NCBI RefSeq assembly: GCF_964355755.1
Contig: NC_092678.1
Span: 18,820,922 to 18,884,921 of the forward strand
DNA: 64,000 bases
Source of the DNA: Antedon mediterranea
Lineage: Eukaryota > Echinodermata > Crinoidea > Comatulida > Antedonidae
Direction: 5' to 3'
Shown: positions 1 to 11,016 of the stretch, piece after piece
How positions within the stretch are numbered: position 1 is the first letter of the stretch
Layout of the letters: each line of letters begins with the position of its first letter
The notes under the pieces: generated by a model
Database searches by the model: none
Told to the model about the DNA's origin: nothing
Seen by the model: the letters and a program-made list of their open reading frames with translations, nothing else
Made by a program: the position numbers and the translations under genes

Positions 1-403
1 TGTGCTTTATATTCTTCTAAGAATATAAAGCACGTGAATTCCACTTTCCCGATGCTATTTCCTTTAGCATACTACTTTTTATAGAGTCCTGCTAATTTTA
101 TATGACCAATTCTGTTTTTTTATTATTATTTTTATTTATCTATTGTGAATATCCTCTTATTAATTTGTTTTTGTAATTCCTGTATATGCATTTTCATCTG
201 TATATTATTTCTGTACTGTGTAGTTTACTTTGTGTTCTCATTTTACTGATTTTATTCTATTATTTTTATATGAGAGAGAAAAACCAATTTCAAATCTTTC
301 GTTGAACTATTTAACAATAAAGTTATCTTTTATCTTGTGAAAGCATTGGAAGGTATACTTTTAGTTACAAAACATCGTGGCTATAGGTAGCTTTAAGTTT
401 TAG
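1..403. other. AT-rich unassigned sequence with a terminal hairpin
   Basis: No coding potential seen. Bases 2-16 and 19-33 form a perfect 15-bp inverted repeat with a 2-base loop at the window edge. The rest is T-rich sequence with no recognisable element. Confidence 0.5.
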
Positions 404-643
404 GGGTTGTTACTACATGTGGCGGGTTTCTATTACCACCACATGTTAATAATGACGGTTAATGTTACCTCGTATGCAAATTATAAACAGTCAATGAAAG
501 TTAATGAAGACTTAAAAAAGCTTCAACTACAAATGGCACGTTATTTTACTAAAGGCTCCACGCGATACTATACGCCCCGTGTTGATCTTGATTGGGTCCC
601 TTTGTCTCAACTACATAAATTATCTAGAACAAAGATTGTTTGA
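404..643 (+). CDS. Possible terminal coding exon of an unidentified gene
   Basis: An open frame runs from a TTTTAG|G acceptor-like site at 403/404 to a TGA at 641-643, giving about 79 residues. The first half is hydrophobic and His-rich; the second is polar and basic, with Lys/Gln-rich and Tyr/Thr/Arg-rich patches. The composition looks more like protein than chance translation of AT-rich DNA. However, the pyrimidine tract is weak and no AATAAA follows closely. I do not recognise the family. If real, it would be the 3' end of a gene upstream of the mosaic gene. Confidence 0.25.
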   Translation, partial: GLLLHVAGFYYHHMLIMTVNVTSYANYKQSMKVNEDLKKLQLQMARYFTKGSTRYYTPRVDLDWVPLSQLHKLSRTKIV

Positions 644-1087
644 TTGAAACCTATTGTAACTTTAATATCCTAAAATATAAATTCTTAAGTAGTTGTAATG
701 ATACACTTAACAAATGTACAAATGATGTGTACTCATAATGTATTTAATGTTCGCGGCATTTTCAGTTAAGAATATTGAACAGGCCTTATCAGAAAAATAA
801 GTCAGAGTGGTCAAACACTTTACTACAAAATAACGTCCGTAAACGTTTATTCTAAATTAAAACCTGAACCAAAATTAGAAAAATATCTTCTTGACAAAAC
901 ACATTTTCTTTTGGTGCCAGCTTAAAGTGTTGAGGGCTTCATGCATGTCAGCCTCGGCTGTTTCTTATTAAAGAAAGTTTAACAAAAAACAAATAAATAA
1001 AAATATGACTTTCTAATCAAAATAGCTCCGTGCACATCCAAATTCAATTATCTTGCAGACAATATTTTAAGTGATTTTTTTTTTCAG
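644..1087. other. Unassigned spacer upstream of the signal-peptide exon
   Basis: No ORF or repeat recognised. It ends in a T-rich tract and CAG acceptor at 1,085-1,087, so it probably contains the 3' end of a 5'UTR intron, and any promoter lies further upstream. Confidence 0.35.
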
Positions 1088-1181
1088 TTTTGATTGTATC
1101 ACAGATCTCGTTTACACGTGAAGATGTTACTAACATTTCTGATTTTGATATTTAGAATTGTTAGTCTTGTCAATTCACAAA
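1088..1181 (+). CDS. Exon 1: 5'UTR end and signal peptide
   Basis: A CAG acceptor after a T-rich tract precedes 36 bases of 5'UTR and an ATG at 1,124. The reading frame gives a short N-terminus, a run of hydrophobic residues (LLTFLILIF), one Arg, then SLVNSQ, a normal signal peptide with a plausible cleavage site near its end. The exon stops at a consensus donor, A|GTGAGT, at 1181/1182, leaving phase 1. The next compatible exon that I can see is the CCP exon at 37,684, which also starts in phase 1. No other non-transposon exon was found between them. Assignment to the same gene is inference. Confidence 0.55.
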
Positions 1182-1221
1182 GTGAGTATGTTTCTTCCTT
1201 GTTAGCTTTGTAATCCATTTA

Positions 1222-1598
1222 TTATAAAATATCAACGTTGATTCAACATAGAAATTACCAACGTTGAAATGGGTAACGTTTAAATAACATCGGAACATTT
1301 TGAAAATAAAAGTTTGCATCAACACAAATGTCAAAGTTGGTTCAACGAAGACATTATCAATGTTGAAACAACGTAAAATAAGTAAGGTTGAAATAACGTC
1401 TTAAAATTGTTGAAAAAGAAATTTTGCATCAATATAAATGTCAACGTTAATTCAACGTTGAAATTATCAACATTGCTTCAATGTTGAAATTATTAACATT
1501 AAAACAGCGTAATTTAGTTGAATATGAAAGTTCGCATCAACGTAAATATCAACATTAATTCAACTTTGAAATTATTAACGTTGTTAACGTTGTTTAAC
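1222..1598. repeat. Minisatellite, ~110-bp monomer with CAACGTTGA motifs (left part)
   Basis: Degenerate monomers share a 'TTTGCATCAAC..AAAT.TCAACGTTGATTCAAC' type core at about 1,312, 1,424 and 1,529, spaced 112 and 105 bp. The array continues in the same orientation at 5,628. If the 4-kb insert is removed, the next core falls ~119 bp on, so the array was split by the Harbinger insertion. Confidence 0.75.
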
Positions 1599-1601
1599 AT
1601 T
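1599..1601. repeat. Target-site duplication ATT, left (pair at 5625-5627)
   Basis: ATT directly abuts both copies of the AGAGAGTTTACG inverted repeat. The match is only three bases, so support comes mainly from the matching inverted ends and the split minisatellite. Confidence 0.6.
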
Positions 1602-1736
1602 AGAGAGTTTACGAAACACGACGGAGAGGGACGACGACGGATTACCAGTGCGCGCTGATGCGTGAAAAGCTGGTTGTCGTCCACTTTAAAAAGTTCGTTT
1701 ACGATACGCGATGGGATATGTTTGTAAACAATCATC

Positions 1737-2680
1737 ATGGCGTTCGTACAAGATGCAATAAATATCGCACTTTACGATGATATAATTGACCCTGAGGAGT
1801 ATTTACTTTTGTATGATTTTAATAAATGCAATAATATAAATGTACAGTACAAAGATTACAATAATTTTAATCTTGCATCGTACAATGACGACGAATGCAA
1901 CGTGTTTTTCAGGTAAGTCACCACCAACCAATCATTAGTAGGGCCTAAGTAAAGCCTTATCTAGTAAAGCCTATATTTTATGAAAGCAAATAGCTGATTG
2001 TAGGTTTAAATTCAATTGAATTTTTGTCAATAAGTTCATTACTAATAAAAGTAGTGTAATTTGATAATTAAAAACAAAAATTAAATTAAATTAATTATTT
2101 ATTTGTAGGCCTAACTAAGCCTAGGGCCTAGGCTAGAAAGTAGGCATTTATACTAGCGAATTAGACTTACCTTGTCTAGAGATAAATGGAGAAAATCAAA
2201 GAATAGTTTATAATGGTTATAAGCGTGTTTACTCATTACAATTTCAATCAGTCGTCACACCAAATGGACTTATAGCAAATCTGTTTGGACCCATCGAAGG
2301 ATGTCCCGTCATGATGCCTTCATGTTGAGGGAATCTTACCTACTACACAAGTTAGAACGCAATGCCGTACGTCGAAATGGAGATCCCCTTTGTATCTATG
2401 CATACCCCTTCGTGTTCATTTACAGGCTCCGTTTAAAGGAAATTTAACACAGGCTCAAGTTGACTACAACAGATCTATGAGCCAGGTTAAAGTATCTGTT
2501 GAATGGCGTTGTAGAAAACTGGAAATTTGTAGACTTTAAGAAAACACAAAAAATAGTGCAATTGGGAAAATTTATGTAGTTTGTTGTCTGTTGTCAAATG
2601 CCCACACTTGTCTTTATGGCAATATTACGTCAAGAACCTTTCAACTCGATCCGCCTGCCCTTGAGGAATATTTCCGATAA
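1737..2680 (+). pseudogene. Harbinger transposase remnant (DDE nuclease)
   Basis: An N-terminal exon (ATG 1737 to a GTAAGT donor after 1912) encodes an acidic, Tyr/Asn-rich start ending CNVFFR, as in HARBI1-like proteins. From about 2,195 the frame gives NGYKRVYSLQFQSV and NGLIANLFGP, typical of the nuclease core. After a frameshift it gives HDAFMLRES, then a segment matching the family C-terminus (SVEWR, a Tyr/Cys-rich helix, EEYFR before the TAA at about 2,680). The part with the first catalytic Asp appears deleted, and there are at least two frameshifts and an in-frame stop. It cannot encode an active enzyme. Confidence 0.8.
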
Positions 2681-3235
2681 GTTACACAAGCAATACAAGT
2701 TTTAATTAAACAAAAATGATTTTAAAACGTTTAAAATGTTTAAATATTATTAATTTTAATACAGTAATCCATTCAGATTACTCAGTAAGTTTTGTATACA
2801 GTATAATATTGTTCACTTTAAAAGTTGTTATTGCATTTTTTTTAATATTTCATATTAATTTACTAATTACTTATTTATACACTTTTATTGACAATGTGTA
2901 TTACAGTGTATTACAGTATATGCAATTTGTTTAAAATATATGTAAGTTAAGTATAGGAAAATTTCATACTGTAACAATAAAAAAATGCATTTATAGTACT
3001 GTAAATTTACTCAAATGTTTAGATTTTATATTGCACATTAATGTTTACTACAGAAAACTTTAAAAGTTGTTGATATTGCACAATTATAATTACTTTATAT
3101 ATACACTTTTATTATTAAACTTCATGACCTATGAGGGTCTGATACAGAAAAGGCTAATTGAGTCATGAGAAATATCATAAGACCATACTTCATGGTCTTT
3201 GGATGAAATGTAAATACAAATATTACTAAGCACTA
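2681..3235. other. Non-coding AT-rich interior of the Harbinger element
   Basis: Very AT-rich sequence between the transposase remnant and the plus-strand SANT-exon copy. The only open frames are short and hydrophobic with poly-T codon bias, and look like chance. Confidence 0.5.
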
Positions 3236-3502
3236 AATGTACAAAGTGGTCTCCAGAAAAGGATGACCAGCTAGTGGAGATGGTGAGAGGAGATGATTAT
3301 ACTGGATCCTTTCCAGTACAGAGAAAGAACACAGCAACGTGGAAAAGTATGGAAAGACATTGCAAGCAATAATTCACCATCTTTTGACATCAACTTAGAT
3401 GGAACAAATGTGAGGTTTCGGTGGAATATATTAAAGGAAAAGTTGAGGGCAAAATTCAATAATGAAATAAGGGGGTCTGGTCCACCAGCATCAGAAACAT
3501 AG
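3236..3502 (+). pseudogene. Inverted partial copy of the SANT/Myb-like exon
   Basis: This plus-strand segment reads KWSPEKDDQL, then after a one- or two-base disruption DPFQYRERTQQRGKVWKDIA, and closes near KAKFNNEIRGSG. It closely parallels the minus-strand exon at 4152-4569 within the same transposon. The copy is frameshifted near 3,290 and stops at 3,500-3,502 soon after the conserved part. It looks like an internal inverted duplication of the DNA-binding exon. Confidence 0.75.
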
Positions 3503-3629
3503 AAGAGAAGATTTGCTAAGTTAATATAAGATGAATGGAGTGATGGAGCACAAGCTGCAGGTAAAGCGGTTCATTTCCGACTAAATCATTGTAATAACTG
3601 ACAGAAAAACAGGCTTAAGAGGTAGATCA

Positions 3630-3852
3630 TTACTTTTTTTCAATTATACGGAGCATGAGCTCCATTTGTTTATTCATTTGAACGTTTTGATTTTGTATCT
3701 GTTGACGAGTTAATTCCATTTGTTGTTTCATCATCAACAACATACTTGATTGCGTCTCTTCAGCTTTCTTCTTAGCAGCAGCATCACTCTCCATTTTCAC
3801 TTTTAAAAATTCCATGGTACTACTTGCTCTGCTATTTTTTGCATTTACCTCT
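3630..3852 (-). CDS. Harbinger SANT/Myb-like protein, last exon (coiled coil)
   Basis: The minus-strand acceptor is at 3853 (AACAG|A). The preceding exon ends in phase 2 and joins in frame. This exon encodes ~73 residues rich in Met, Gln, Lys and Glu, with heptad-like spacing over the last 50 residues, and stops at 3630. Harbinger SANT-domain proteins usually end in such a coiled coil, which may mediate oligomerisation or contact with the transposase. The exon lies tail-to-tail with the transposase remnant. Confidence 0.65.
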
Positions 3853-4151
3853 CTGTTAATATATAAAAATAAAAATATATGTCCAAATAATAATATTGTG
3901 CAATTCTTTTTCATGTACAATAAACTATGACTGCTCATAATTATTGGTATACTTAGTTTTGGGAAAAAATAGACAACATGATATCATGTACATTATATAG
4001 ACAGATAGAAATGATTTTGTCTACGTACTGCTTACCATACATATCAAGTTTTAATTACATCATCTCTGTCTATATTTTTGTCTTTGTATTGCTTTACTTT
4101 TAGTAAAAACATGTTAAAAATGGATTAAATATGTCTTCAAGATCAATTTAC

Positions 4152-4569
4152 CTTGATTTAGTCTGAAATGTCTCTAATGAGCGCTTCCGAACCTCTTCAC
4201 CTGCAGCTCGTGCTGCGGCTGCATCACTACTCTCTGATCTTATGTTTAAGGCATCTTTCTCCTGACTTAGCAAATCTTCTATTGCAGCTTCTGTTTCTGA
4301 TAATGCTGGTGGAGCGATACCAGACCCTCTTATCTCATTATTCAATTTTGCCTTCAATTTGTCCTTTAATAGATTCCATCTATCCCTTAAATTTCTTCCA
4401 TCTAAGTTAAAGTCGAAAGATGGTGAAAGATTGCCTGCAATGTCTTTCCATACTTTTCCGCGTTGCTGCGTTCTTTCTCTGTACTGGAAAGGATCCAATG
4501 TAATCATTTCCTTCACTAACTGGTCATCCTTTTCTGGAGACCACTTCTTAGTTGGAGATATTTTTTTTG
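4152..4569 (-). CDS. Harbinger SANT/Myb-like DNA-binding protein, domain exon
   Basis: The exon is bounded on the minus strand by an acceptor (TTTTAG|C at 4570/4569) and a donor (AAG|GTAAAT at 4152/4151). It encodes a ~100-residue Myb/SANT-like trihelix with the expected Trp spacing (KKWSPEKDD, KVWKDIA, DRWNLLKDK). An Ala/Glu-rich linker follows. In this superfamily the protein binds element ends and helps recruit the transposase. The frame stays open across the splice to the coiled-coil exon. I cannot place the start; a short upstream exon is likely. The protein may be intact even though the transposase is broken. Confidence 0.75.
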
Positions 4570-4649
4570 CTAAAATAGGATAAAAAATGTATGTAATATC
4601 AATCAATAACACTACAGAATCAAAGTATTCTGTCATTGATGTTGTTATA

Positions 4650-5300
4650 GCTCAGTATATTATAGTAGGCTAGGCCTCAAACCAAGTCTAGGTATAACCA
4701 ATGTAGACAGGTCTGGATGAAAAATGACTGGTATGACCTAGCTAGTCTCTAGAAGTAGAGTAGAAGTAGGATGGGTTGCGCCAAAAGCTAAATGTGTGTG
4801 TCTTGCTTGGGCCTACTAGCATATAGCTAGTACTACTACTAGGCCTAGGCCTAGCCTCTAGCTAGGGCCACTAGGCCTAGAACCTAGGTGGCCTAGCCTA
4901 CCCTTAGGCTAGTCTAATGCTAGCCAGGCTAAACATATATATTCAACTTGTATTGCCACAAAAATATATAGGCCTAGGCTAGGCCTACCTATATTTAAAA
5001 AAAAAAACAATTAGGCCTAGCCTAGCTAGGCCTGGCCTAGGCTAGGTTAGGGGCCTAGGCCTACCTACGAGCATGGCATTTATGAATAGGAGGTTAAAAA
5101 ATAGAGGGCCTTCCCAGCCTAGCTAGGCCTAGTTAGTGACTTAGTATATGTAGGAGGACTAGGCATAGAATAGGCCGTAGTTTAGTTAGGCCTAGATAGT
5201 AATAACTACTAGGCCTAGCCTAGGTGTGCCTACCTGCGGCCTATTCTTTCTAGGCCTAGGCCTAGGCCTAGCCTACTTTTAGGCAGCAAATGGCACTTTA
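4650..5300. repeat. TAGGCCTA-rich stretch inside the Harbinger element
   Basis: Dozens of overlapping copies of the palindrome TAGGCCTA and its parts (CTAGGCCTAG, GCCTAGCC) occur over ~650 bp without a fixed period. A second cluster lies at about 31,830-32,370. Nothing coding is seen. Confidence 0.7.
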
Positions 5301-5627
5301 TTTTAAGTGATAATTTTATCTATTATTAAATTAGGTCATAAATCAGAAATCAATGCAAACATTATTTAGGATCCCATTATTTAATTGATGATCATTTTAA
5401 ATATAAACATAACCAAATATACATACTTTGGGCAGCTAATTGAGAAGTCATTGTTTGTGTTTTTTATTCGTGCACTGTGAACTGCAAAACAGCAATTTTG
5501 CAGTTGTCTTCTACCAGACGACAACTGGTGAAATTACTTACGCAGGCGCAGTGTCGCCAGTGGGCGTGGCTATCACTGTCAATCACTCGTTGTCTGAGCT
5601 CCCGTTGTGTTTCGTAAACTCTCTATT

Positions 5628-5990
5628 GAAATTATAAACGTTGAAATAACTTCATAATTTTAGTTGAATGTGAAAGTTTGCATTAACGTAAATTTCAACG
5701 TTGATTTAACATAGCAATTATCAACGTTGGTAATAAGTTCATTTAACGTTATCCGCAAACGTTGAAATAACGTTAAACAATTGTTGAAATAAAGTTTAAA
5801 TCAACCAAAATATCAACATTGATCTTTGTAGAATAATCAACTAGATTCAAGATAGAAATATTAACATTTATTCAATGTAAAACTTACATTAAAACATTTA
5901 ATCAACGTACAGATCAACATTGATTCAATGTTTATTTTACCGTTGCTTCAAATCATCAACATAACATTAAATAAACGTGGCAATGGTTTA
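5628..5990. repeat. Minisatellite, ~110-bp monomer (right part)
   Basis: Continuation, in the same orientation and phase, of the array at 1,222-1,598 after the Harbinger insertion. Copies become more diverged to the right. Confidence 0.7.
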
Positions 5991-6065
5991 GTTGAATAAT
6001 GAAGAGTGCTCTACAAAACAACATACTATGTATATAGCAGAACGTAGAGGAGCGTAATATCCAAT

Positions 6066-6197
6066 TGTTACGGCTCGCTCGTTAGGCTGAAACCAACAAT
6101 AAGAACATAACAAAACACGTTGTAGTTGTCGTCCATCTTTATTCATCTCCTCTCTTTTACCCTAGAGGGCTCACTTCCGTGTGACAAACCCATCACA
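6066..6197 (-). repeat. 3' LTR of the Gypsy element (~132 bp)
   Basis: On the minus strand it begins TGTGATGGG and ends GTAACA. The same sequence, with small indels, is recovered from three separated pieces at the other end. The host-side flank is CAAT. On the minus strand AAGTGGGGGTG immediately upstream is a good polypurine tract. Confidence 0.8.
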
Positions 6198-6465
6198 CAC
6201 CCCCACTTAAAGAAAGTTTGATATGATTAAACTTATAACTGTTTACTATAACATCTTAAATATTGTCTTATACAGTAGTTATTTTAACAGGTCGTTGATA
6301 TGAATTTACTTCAACTGCTTCTTTAAAATTTCACAAGTTCTAATTAATTTACTTTAAATCCGTGTATGCCATTAATGCATCACTCTATCACAACTAACAT
6401 ATTACAATTAAATAAACACTTTTTATATCAACAAAACTTTTAAAATCATTTCATGCATGTTTTAT
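6198..6465 (-). other. 3' untranslated part of the Gypsy element
   Basis: AT-rich sequence between the RNase H stop and the polypurine tract, with no ORF. No env-like gene is present. Confidence 0.6.
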
Positions 6466-7800
6466 CTAAACTCTTGACAAAGCGTCAGCTACAACATTGT
6501 CTTTTCCTCTGATATGATGAATTTCCAGATTCATTTCTTGAACTGCTAAACTCCATCTCAACAAGCGTTGATTCTTGTCTTTCATTCTTGCCAAGAACGT
6601 TAATGGGTTGTGGTCAGTCCAAACTACAATTGGAAACGGAGTAGATCCAAAATACACTTCAAAGTGCTTTAACGCTGACATCAAAGCTAATGTCTCCTTC
6701 TCAACAGTAGAATAACGCTTCTCATGCTGGTTGAATTTTCTCGAATAGAAACATACAGGCTTGTCAACACCATTCTCGTCTGTTTGCGCCAACACAGCAC
6801 CAGAACCAACATCACTGGCATCAATCATTAACGAGAAATGTTTATCAAATTGTGGAGCCATCAACACCGGTTCCTTTGATAACATCGCTTTAACTTTAAT
6901 GAACGCATCATTGCATTCCTCCAACCACACAAAGCTCGCATAATTTTTCAGCAGATTCGTTAATGGAGCTACAAGCGTTGAGAGAAACTTCTGCAAAAAC
7001 GTCGATAACACCCAGCCATTCCCAGGAACCGCATTAACTCCTGCTTACTCTTTCGAACTGGGAAATCACAGACTGCCTTAATCTTAGCACTTAATGGTTT
7101 CACTTTTCCGCAACCAACTTTATGACCTAAGAACACAATTTCTGCACAGGAAAACTCACTTTTCACCAAATTTACTGTCAACTTTGCAGCTGTCAACCTA
7201 TCAAACAATGCCTTAATTCTCTGCACATGAACATCCCATGTATCACTATAAATAACCAAATCGTCTATATAAGCTTCACAGCCCTCCAACCCTGAAATTA
7301 TACCATTAACCAATCTCTTGAACGTGGCTGGTGCATTCTTTAAACCGAAAGGCATGACTTTATACTGATAAAGACCCATGGGAGTTACAAAAGCTGACAC
7401 TTCTTTCGCTCGCTCGGTTAAAGGAATTTGCCAGTAACCCTTTAGAAGATCAAATTTACTGACAAACTTAGCACTACCCACACGATCAATACAGTCATCT
7501 ATCCTCGGTATGGGATATTAATCTGTAGTAGATTTGGCATTAACCTTCCGATAATCAGTACAAAAAACGATACGTTTTATCTGGCTTCGGAACTAATATA
7601 CATGGAGAACTCCAAGCACTGCAACTAGGCTCGATTATATCATTCTTAATCATGTAATCAATCTCATTTTGTAATATCTTCATCTTGAACGGATTTGCTC
7701 TATATGGATTTTGTTTTATTGGTGAAAAATCAGCTGTCTTAACGTCATGCTCCACTAAGTTCGTTCGACCTGGAACATCTGAAAACAACTGCAGATTTCC
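6466..7800 (-). pseudogene. Gypsy reverse transcriptase and RNase H (broken)
   Basis: Reading down the minus strand, RT begins about 7,750 (NPYRANPF, then IKNDIIEPS), continues through KFDLLKGYWQIPL and AFVTPMGLYQYKVMPFGLKNAP, and reaches the catalytic box AYIDDLVIYSD near 7,255-7,295. RNase H follows with MIDASDVGSGAVLAQ, STVEKETLAL and VWTDHNPL, ending ADALSRV before the stop at 6466. Damage includes a shift in a T run near 7,560, a TAA at about 7,520 and a frame change near 6,970-7,010. The catalytic residues themselves are present. This block lies downstream of the integrase. Confidence 0.85.
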
Positions 7801-10800
7801 AAATATCAAACTAACAATTTCAACCTTACGATCACGAGATAAATGACCAACTTTCTCTTCAATGTTTGCAAGGACATCTGAATTACTGAACTTAACACAT
7901 GTATCAGGATCCCCAAACTCTTCAGAATTCTGTTCAACAACACACGTAACTGGTGTTGATGTACAGGTATCACTATTATTTCTCGCTGTGTATGGTTTCA
8001 ATATGTTTATATGACACAGTCGCTTCTTTTTACGCCTATCTGGAGTATCTAACACATAGTCAACTTCTCCTACTCTTTCTAATACTTTGTAAGGACCAGC
8101 AAATCTTGCAGATAATGGTTGACTGGGAAGAGGCAACATAACTAACACTTCATCACCTGAATTAAAGCTTTTCTTTTCTGATTTCCTATCAAACAATCTC
8201 TTCATTTTACCCTGAGCCTTCACAAGATTCATTCTAGCCATCTCACGAGAACGATTTAATCGATCACGAAATTCAGACACATAATCTAGTATCGATACAG
8301 ACTCTTCTGCATTCCCTAACAGCCTTTCTTTGACTATTTTAAGAGGGCCTCCTCGGACCGAATGACCATACACCAACTCAAATGGGCTAAACCCTAAGGA
8401 CTCTTGCACTGTTTCACGAACAGCGAAAAACAATCAGGGAACTCCCTCATCTCATTCCTTTTCACATTGAAAACAATAGGTTTTAAGCATATTCTTAAGT
8501 GTTTGATGAAATCTCTCAAGTGCCCCTTGAGACTGTGGATGGTAAGCACTTGAACTTATATGGGCAACACCTAACTGCTCTAAGACTTGTTTAACTATCT
8601 TTGACATGAAGTTTGATCCTTAATCGGACTGAACAGCTTTAGGCAATCCTACCCATGTAAAGAATTTTACCAATGCTTTAACAACATTCTTAGCTGTAAT
8701 ACGCCTAAGAGGAATCGCTTCTGGAAACCTACTTGATGCACACATTATTGTTAATAGATACTCATTTCCATTTTTAGTACGTGGTAATGGACCCACACAA
8801 TCAACAATAACCCTTGAAAATGGTTCAACGAATGCAGGAATAGGCTTAAGTGGGGCTACTGGAACCTTTTGATTAGGCTTCCCCACTACCTGACACGCAT
8901 GACAAGATTTACAATAGTTAGACACATCTTTTCTAAGACCTGGCCAAAAGAAATGCCTGAAAATTTTGTCTACCGTTTTATTGACACCTAAATGACCTGA
9001 AAGAAGATAATCATGCGCAATACCAATAATATCCTGACGGTATCCGTTAGGAATAACTATCTGGTGAATCTCATTCCAAACATCACTACTTGGAATATCT
9101 GGTGGCCTCCACTTAAGCATAAGTATGCCATCCTTTATATAATAACAAACAGGAACAATAGACATTTCCTCTACAGAAAGAGCTTGCTGACCAAATGACA
9201 CCAAATCAGGATCATTACTCTGCTCTTCCACTAACCTAGACCGATTGAGAACTGTCGGACCGAAATCACACACTTTTGGGTGCTGTTGTTCAGCCTGGGC
9301 AGTGTGTGACTCGGGACCTGAGCAGACAGCCTCTTGGGAAACGCGATCCGTAATGTCTCCGTAAAAACTATCACATAAGTCAATACTCTCATCCTCATCT
9401 ATGGTTTTATTTGCCATAGATCGCGTCACCGCACATGATGGAAACACATGTGATAATTCTTTCTCTAAACACACCGTGCTTTCATCTTCAACAGGACTCT
9501 TGCACACAACCGGTTCTACTGTCACTCTGTCTCCGGCCAAATCATTCCCCAAAAGGAGTGTGACACCCCATACTGGAAGACTAGGAACGACACCGACAAC
9601 AAAATCTCCGCTAACAATATCTGTTTCAATCCGAATTACATGAAGTGGGACTTCCTTATAACCCCCTTCAACACCTTGAATGAGCACACTTGCTCCAGCA
9701 GAAGACTCGTTTGAAAATGACAATGCTGATTCTAATATCAGGGATTGTGACGCCCCTGTGACACGAACTTTACTCAGATTCACATCATTGATCAATGCTA
9801 CAGAACCAGTAGAGAGGAAAGGCTTAAATAGCTTTCGCACTTTTTCTGGACCTGAAGATTGGATCAACTTCTCACTTTCATCAACGTCATGACTCACTGT
9901 CACTTTCAACGGGACTGTATTAACCAACGTGTTTGGGAGTGATTGGGGTTTCTTATTATCCCCTTTAGCTTTGCTTTGAAACAGCCAGCAATCTGCCTTT
10001 ATATGACCCTTTTTCTTGCAGTAAAAACAAGTTCTTACAAATTTACTACTACTATTAACTGTAGTTTTCTGACTTTTGACCTTAGAATCATCAACAAATT
10101 TTGAAACCAATTTGGTATCCACAACCTTGTGCGTGAGCACATAATTATCGGCAACAGAAGCCGCTTTCATTAAATTATCAACTTTCTGCTCCTCTAGATG
10201 TGTACGAACTTCAGTAGGGGAACAAGATTTAAACTCCTCAACTAACATAAGCTCACAAAGCTTTCTAAATTCACCGTTTACTCCTTCCGAACTAAACCAT
10301 CTATCAAACAGAATCTGCTTCTTACGTGCAAATTCTGTAAAAGTTTGATCATAAGGTTTACCTAAGTTCCTAAATTTCTGACGACACGCCTCTGGAACTA
10401 ACTCATAAGCTGACAAAACAGCAGTTTTAACCGCATCATAGCTTTCACATTGATCATCAGCCAATGCAGAAAATACCTCTTGGGCTTTACCCACAAGAGC
10501 AGTTTGTAACAACACAGTCCAGTATCTAGCAGGCCACTTTAATCTATTAGCAATTTTCTCAAAAGCTAAAAAATATGTCTCTACCTCGTCCTCATTAAAC
10601 TTGGGAACCCATTTAATATTCTGAGTAATCTCTGAATCATTAGGTGTAGAAACCCGTGTGGTGTGACCCATTTGGTTAGCTAATTCTAATTTCCTTAACT
10701 CAAACTCATGTATTTCCTTTTGAGTTTGCATCTCTATTTTTCTTCTTTCAAAAATCAATTGTTCACGTTCCAACTCAATTCTAGCCAACTCAATTCTAGC

Positions 10801-11016
10801 CAACTCGACCTCATTCCCCGCAGTTTTTACGGATTCATGAGTAATTAAACCAACATGATTTCCAATCACATTTATCAAGTCATATTTATTCATGGAATCA
10901 TTTATAGATGCTCCAACCCTAGTACCTAGGAGTCGCAAACGCTCCTCTGATAGCTGAGGTACCACCTCAATGGACATGCTATCCAAAAATTCCTCGTCAA
11001 AATCACTTTCTGACAT
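7801..11016 (-). pseudogene. Gypsy Gag, protease and integrase (broken)
   Basis: I take the ATG at 11,016 (MSESDF). The N-terminus holds a long charged coiled coil and a capsid-like region (YWTVLLQTALVGKAQ). A zinc knuckle CFYCKKKGH...C lies near 10,020. The protease-like segment near 9,755 reads VTGAS where the family has D-[ST]-G, followed by the expected LLGNDLAGD. The integrase zinc finger (HLGVNKT...CKSCHAC) lies near 8,890-8,990 and the core starts at IVDCVGPL. A stop at 8,620-8,622 falls directly after QSD, and two more TGA codons sit at Trp positions near 8,430-8,455 before the C-terminal part resumes. The first frame is 798 codons. Confidence 0.85.

Larger units (their letters stand above)
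1602..5624. mobile_element. PIF/Harbinger DNA transposon (4,023 bp), degenerate
   Basis: The ends carry a ~25-bp terminal inverted repeat starting AGAGAGTTTACGAAACAC. Both sides are flanked by ATT (1599-1601 and 5625-5627), a 3-bp target duplication of the kind Harbinger elements make, although TWA is more usual. Inside are a broken DDE transposase on the plus strand (1737-2680) and a SANT/Myb-like gene on the minus strand (4569-3630), the standard two-gene content of the superfamily. The flanking minisatellite re-joins in phase when the element is removed, which independently supports the boundaries. Confidence 0.85.

Noticed and set aside
1514-1738. 74-codon minus-strand frame
   Set aside because: It lies across the minisatellite and the Harbinger terminal repeat; no splice sites or family resemblance.
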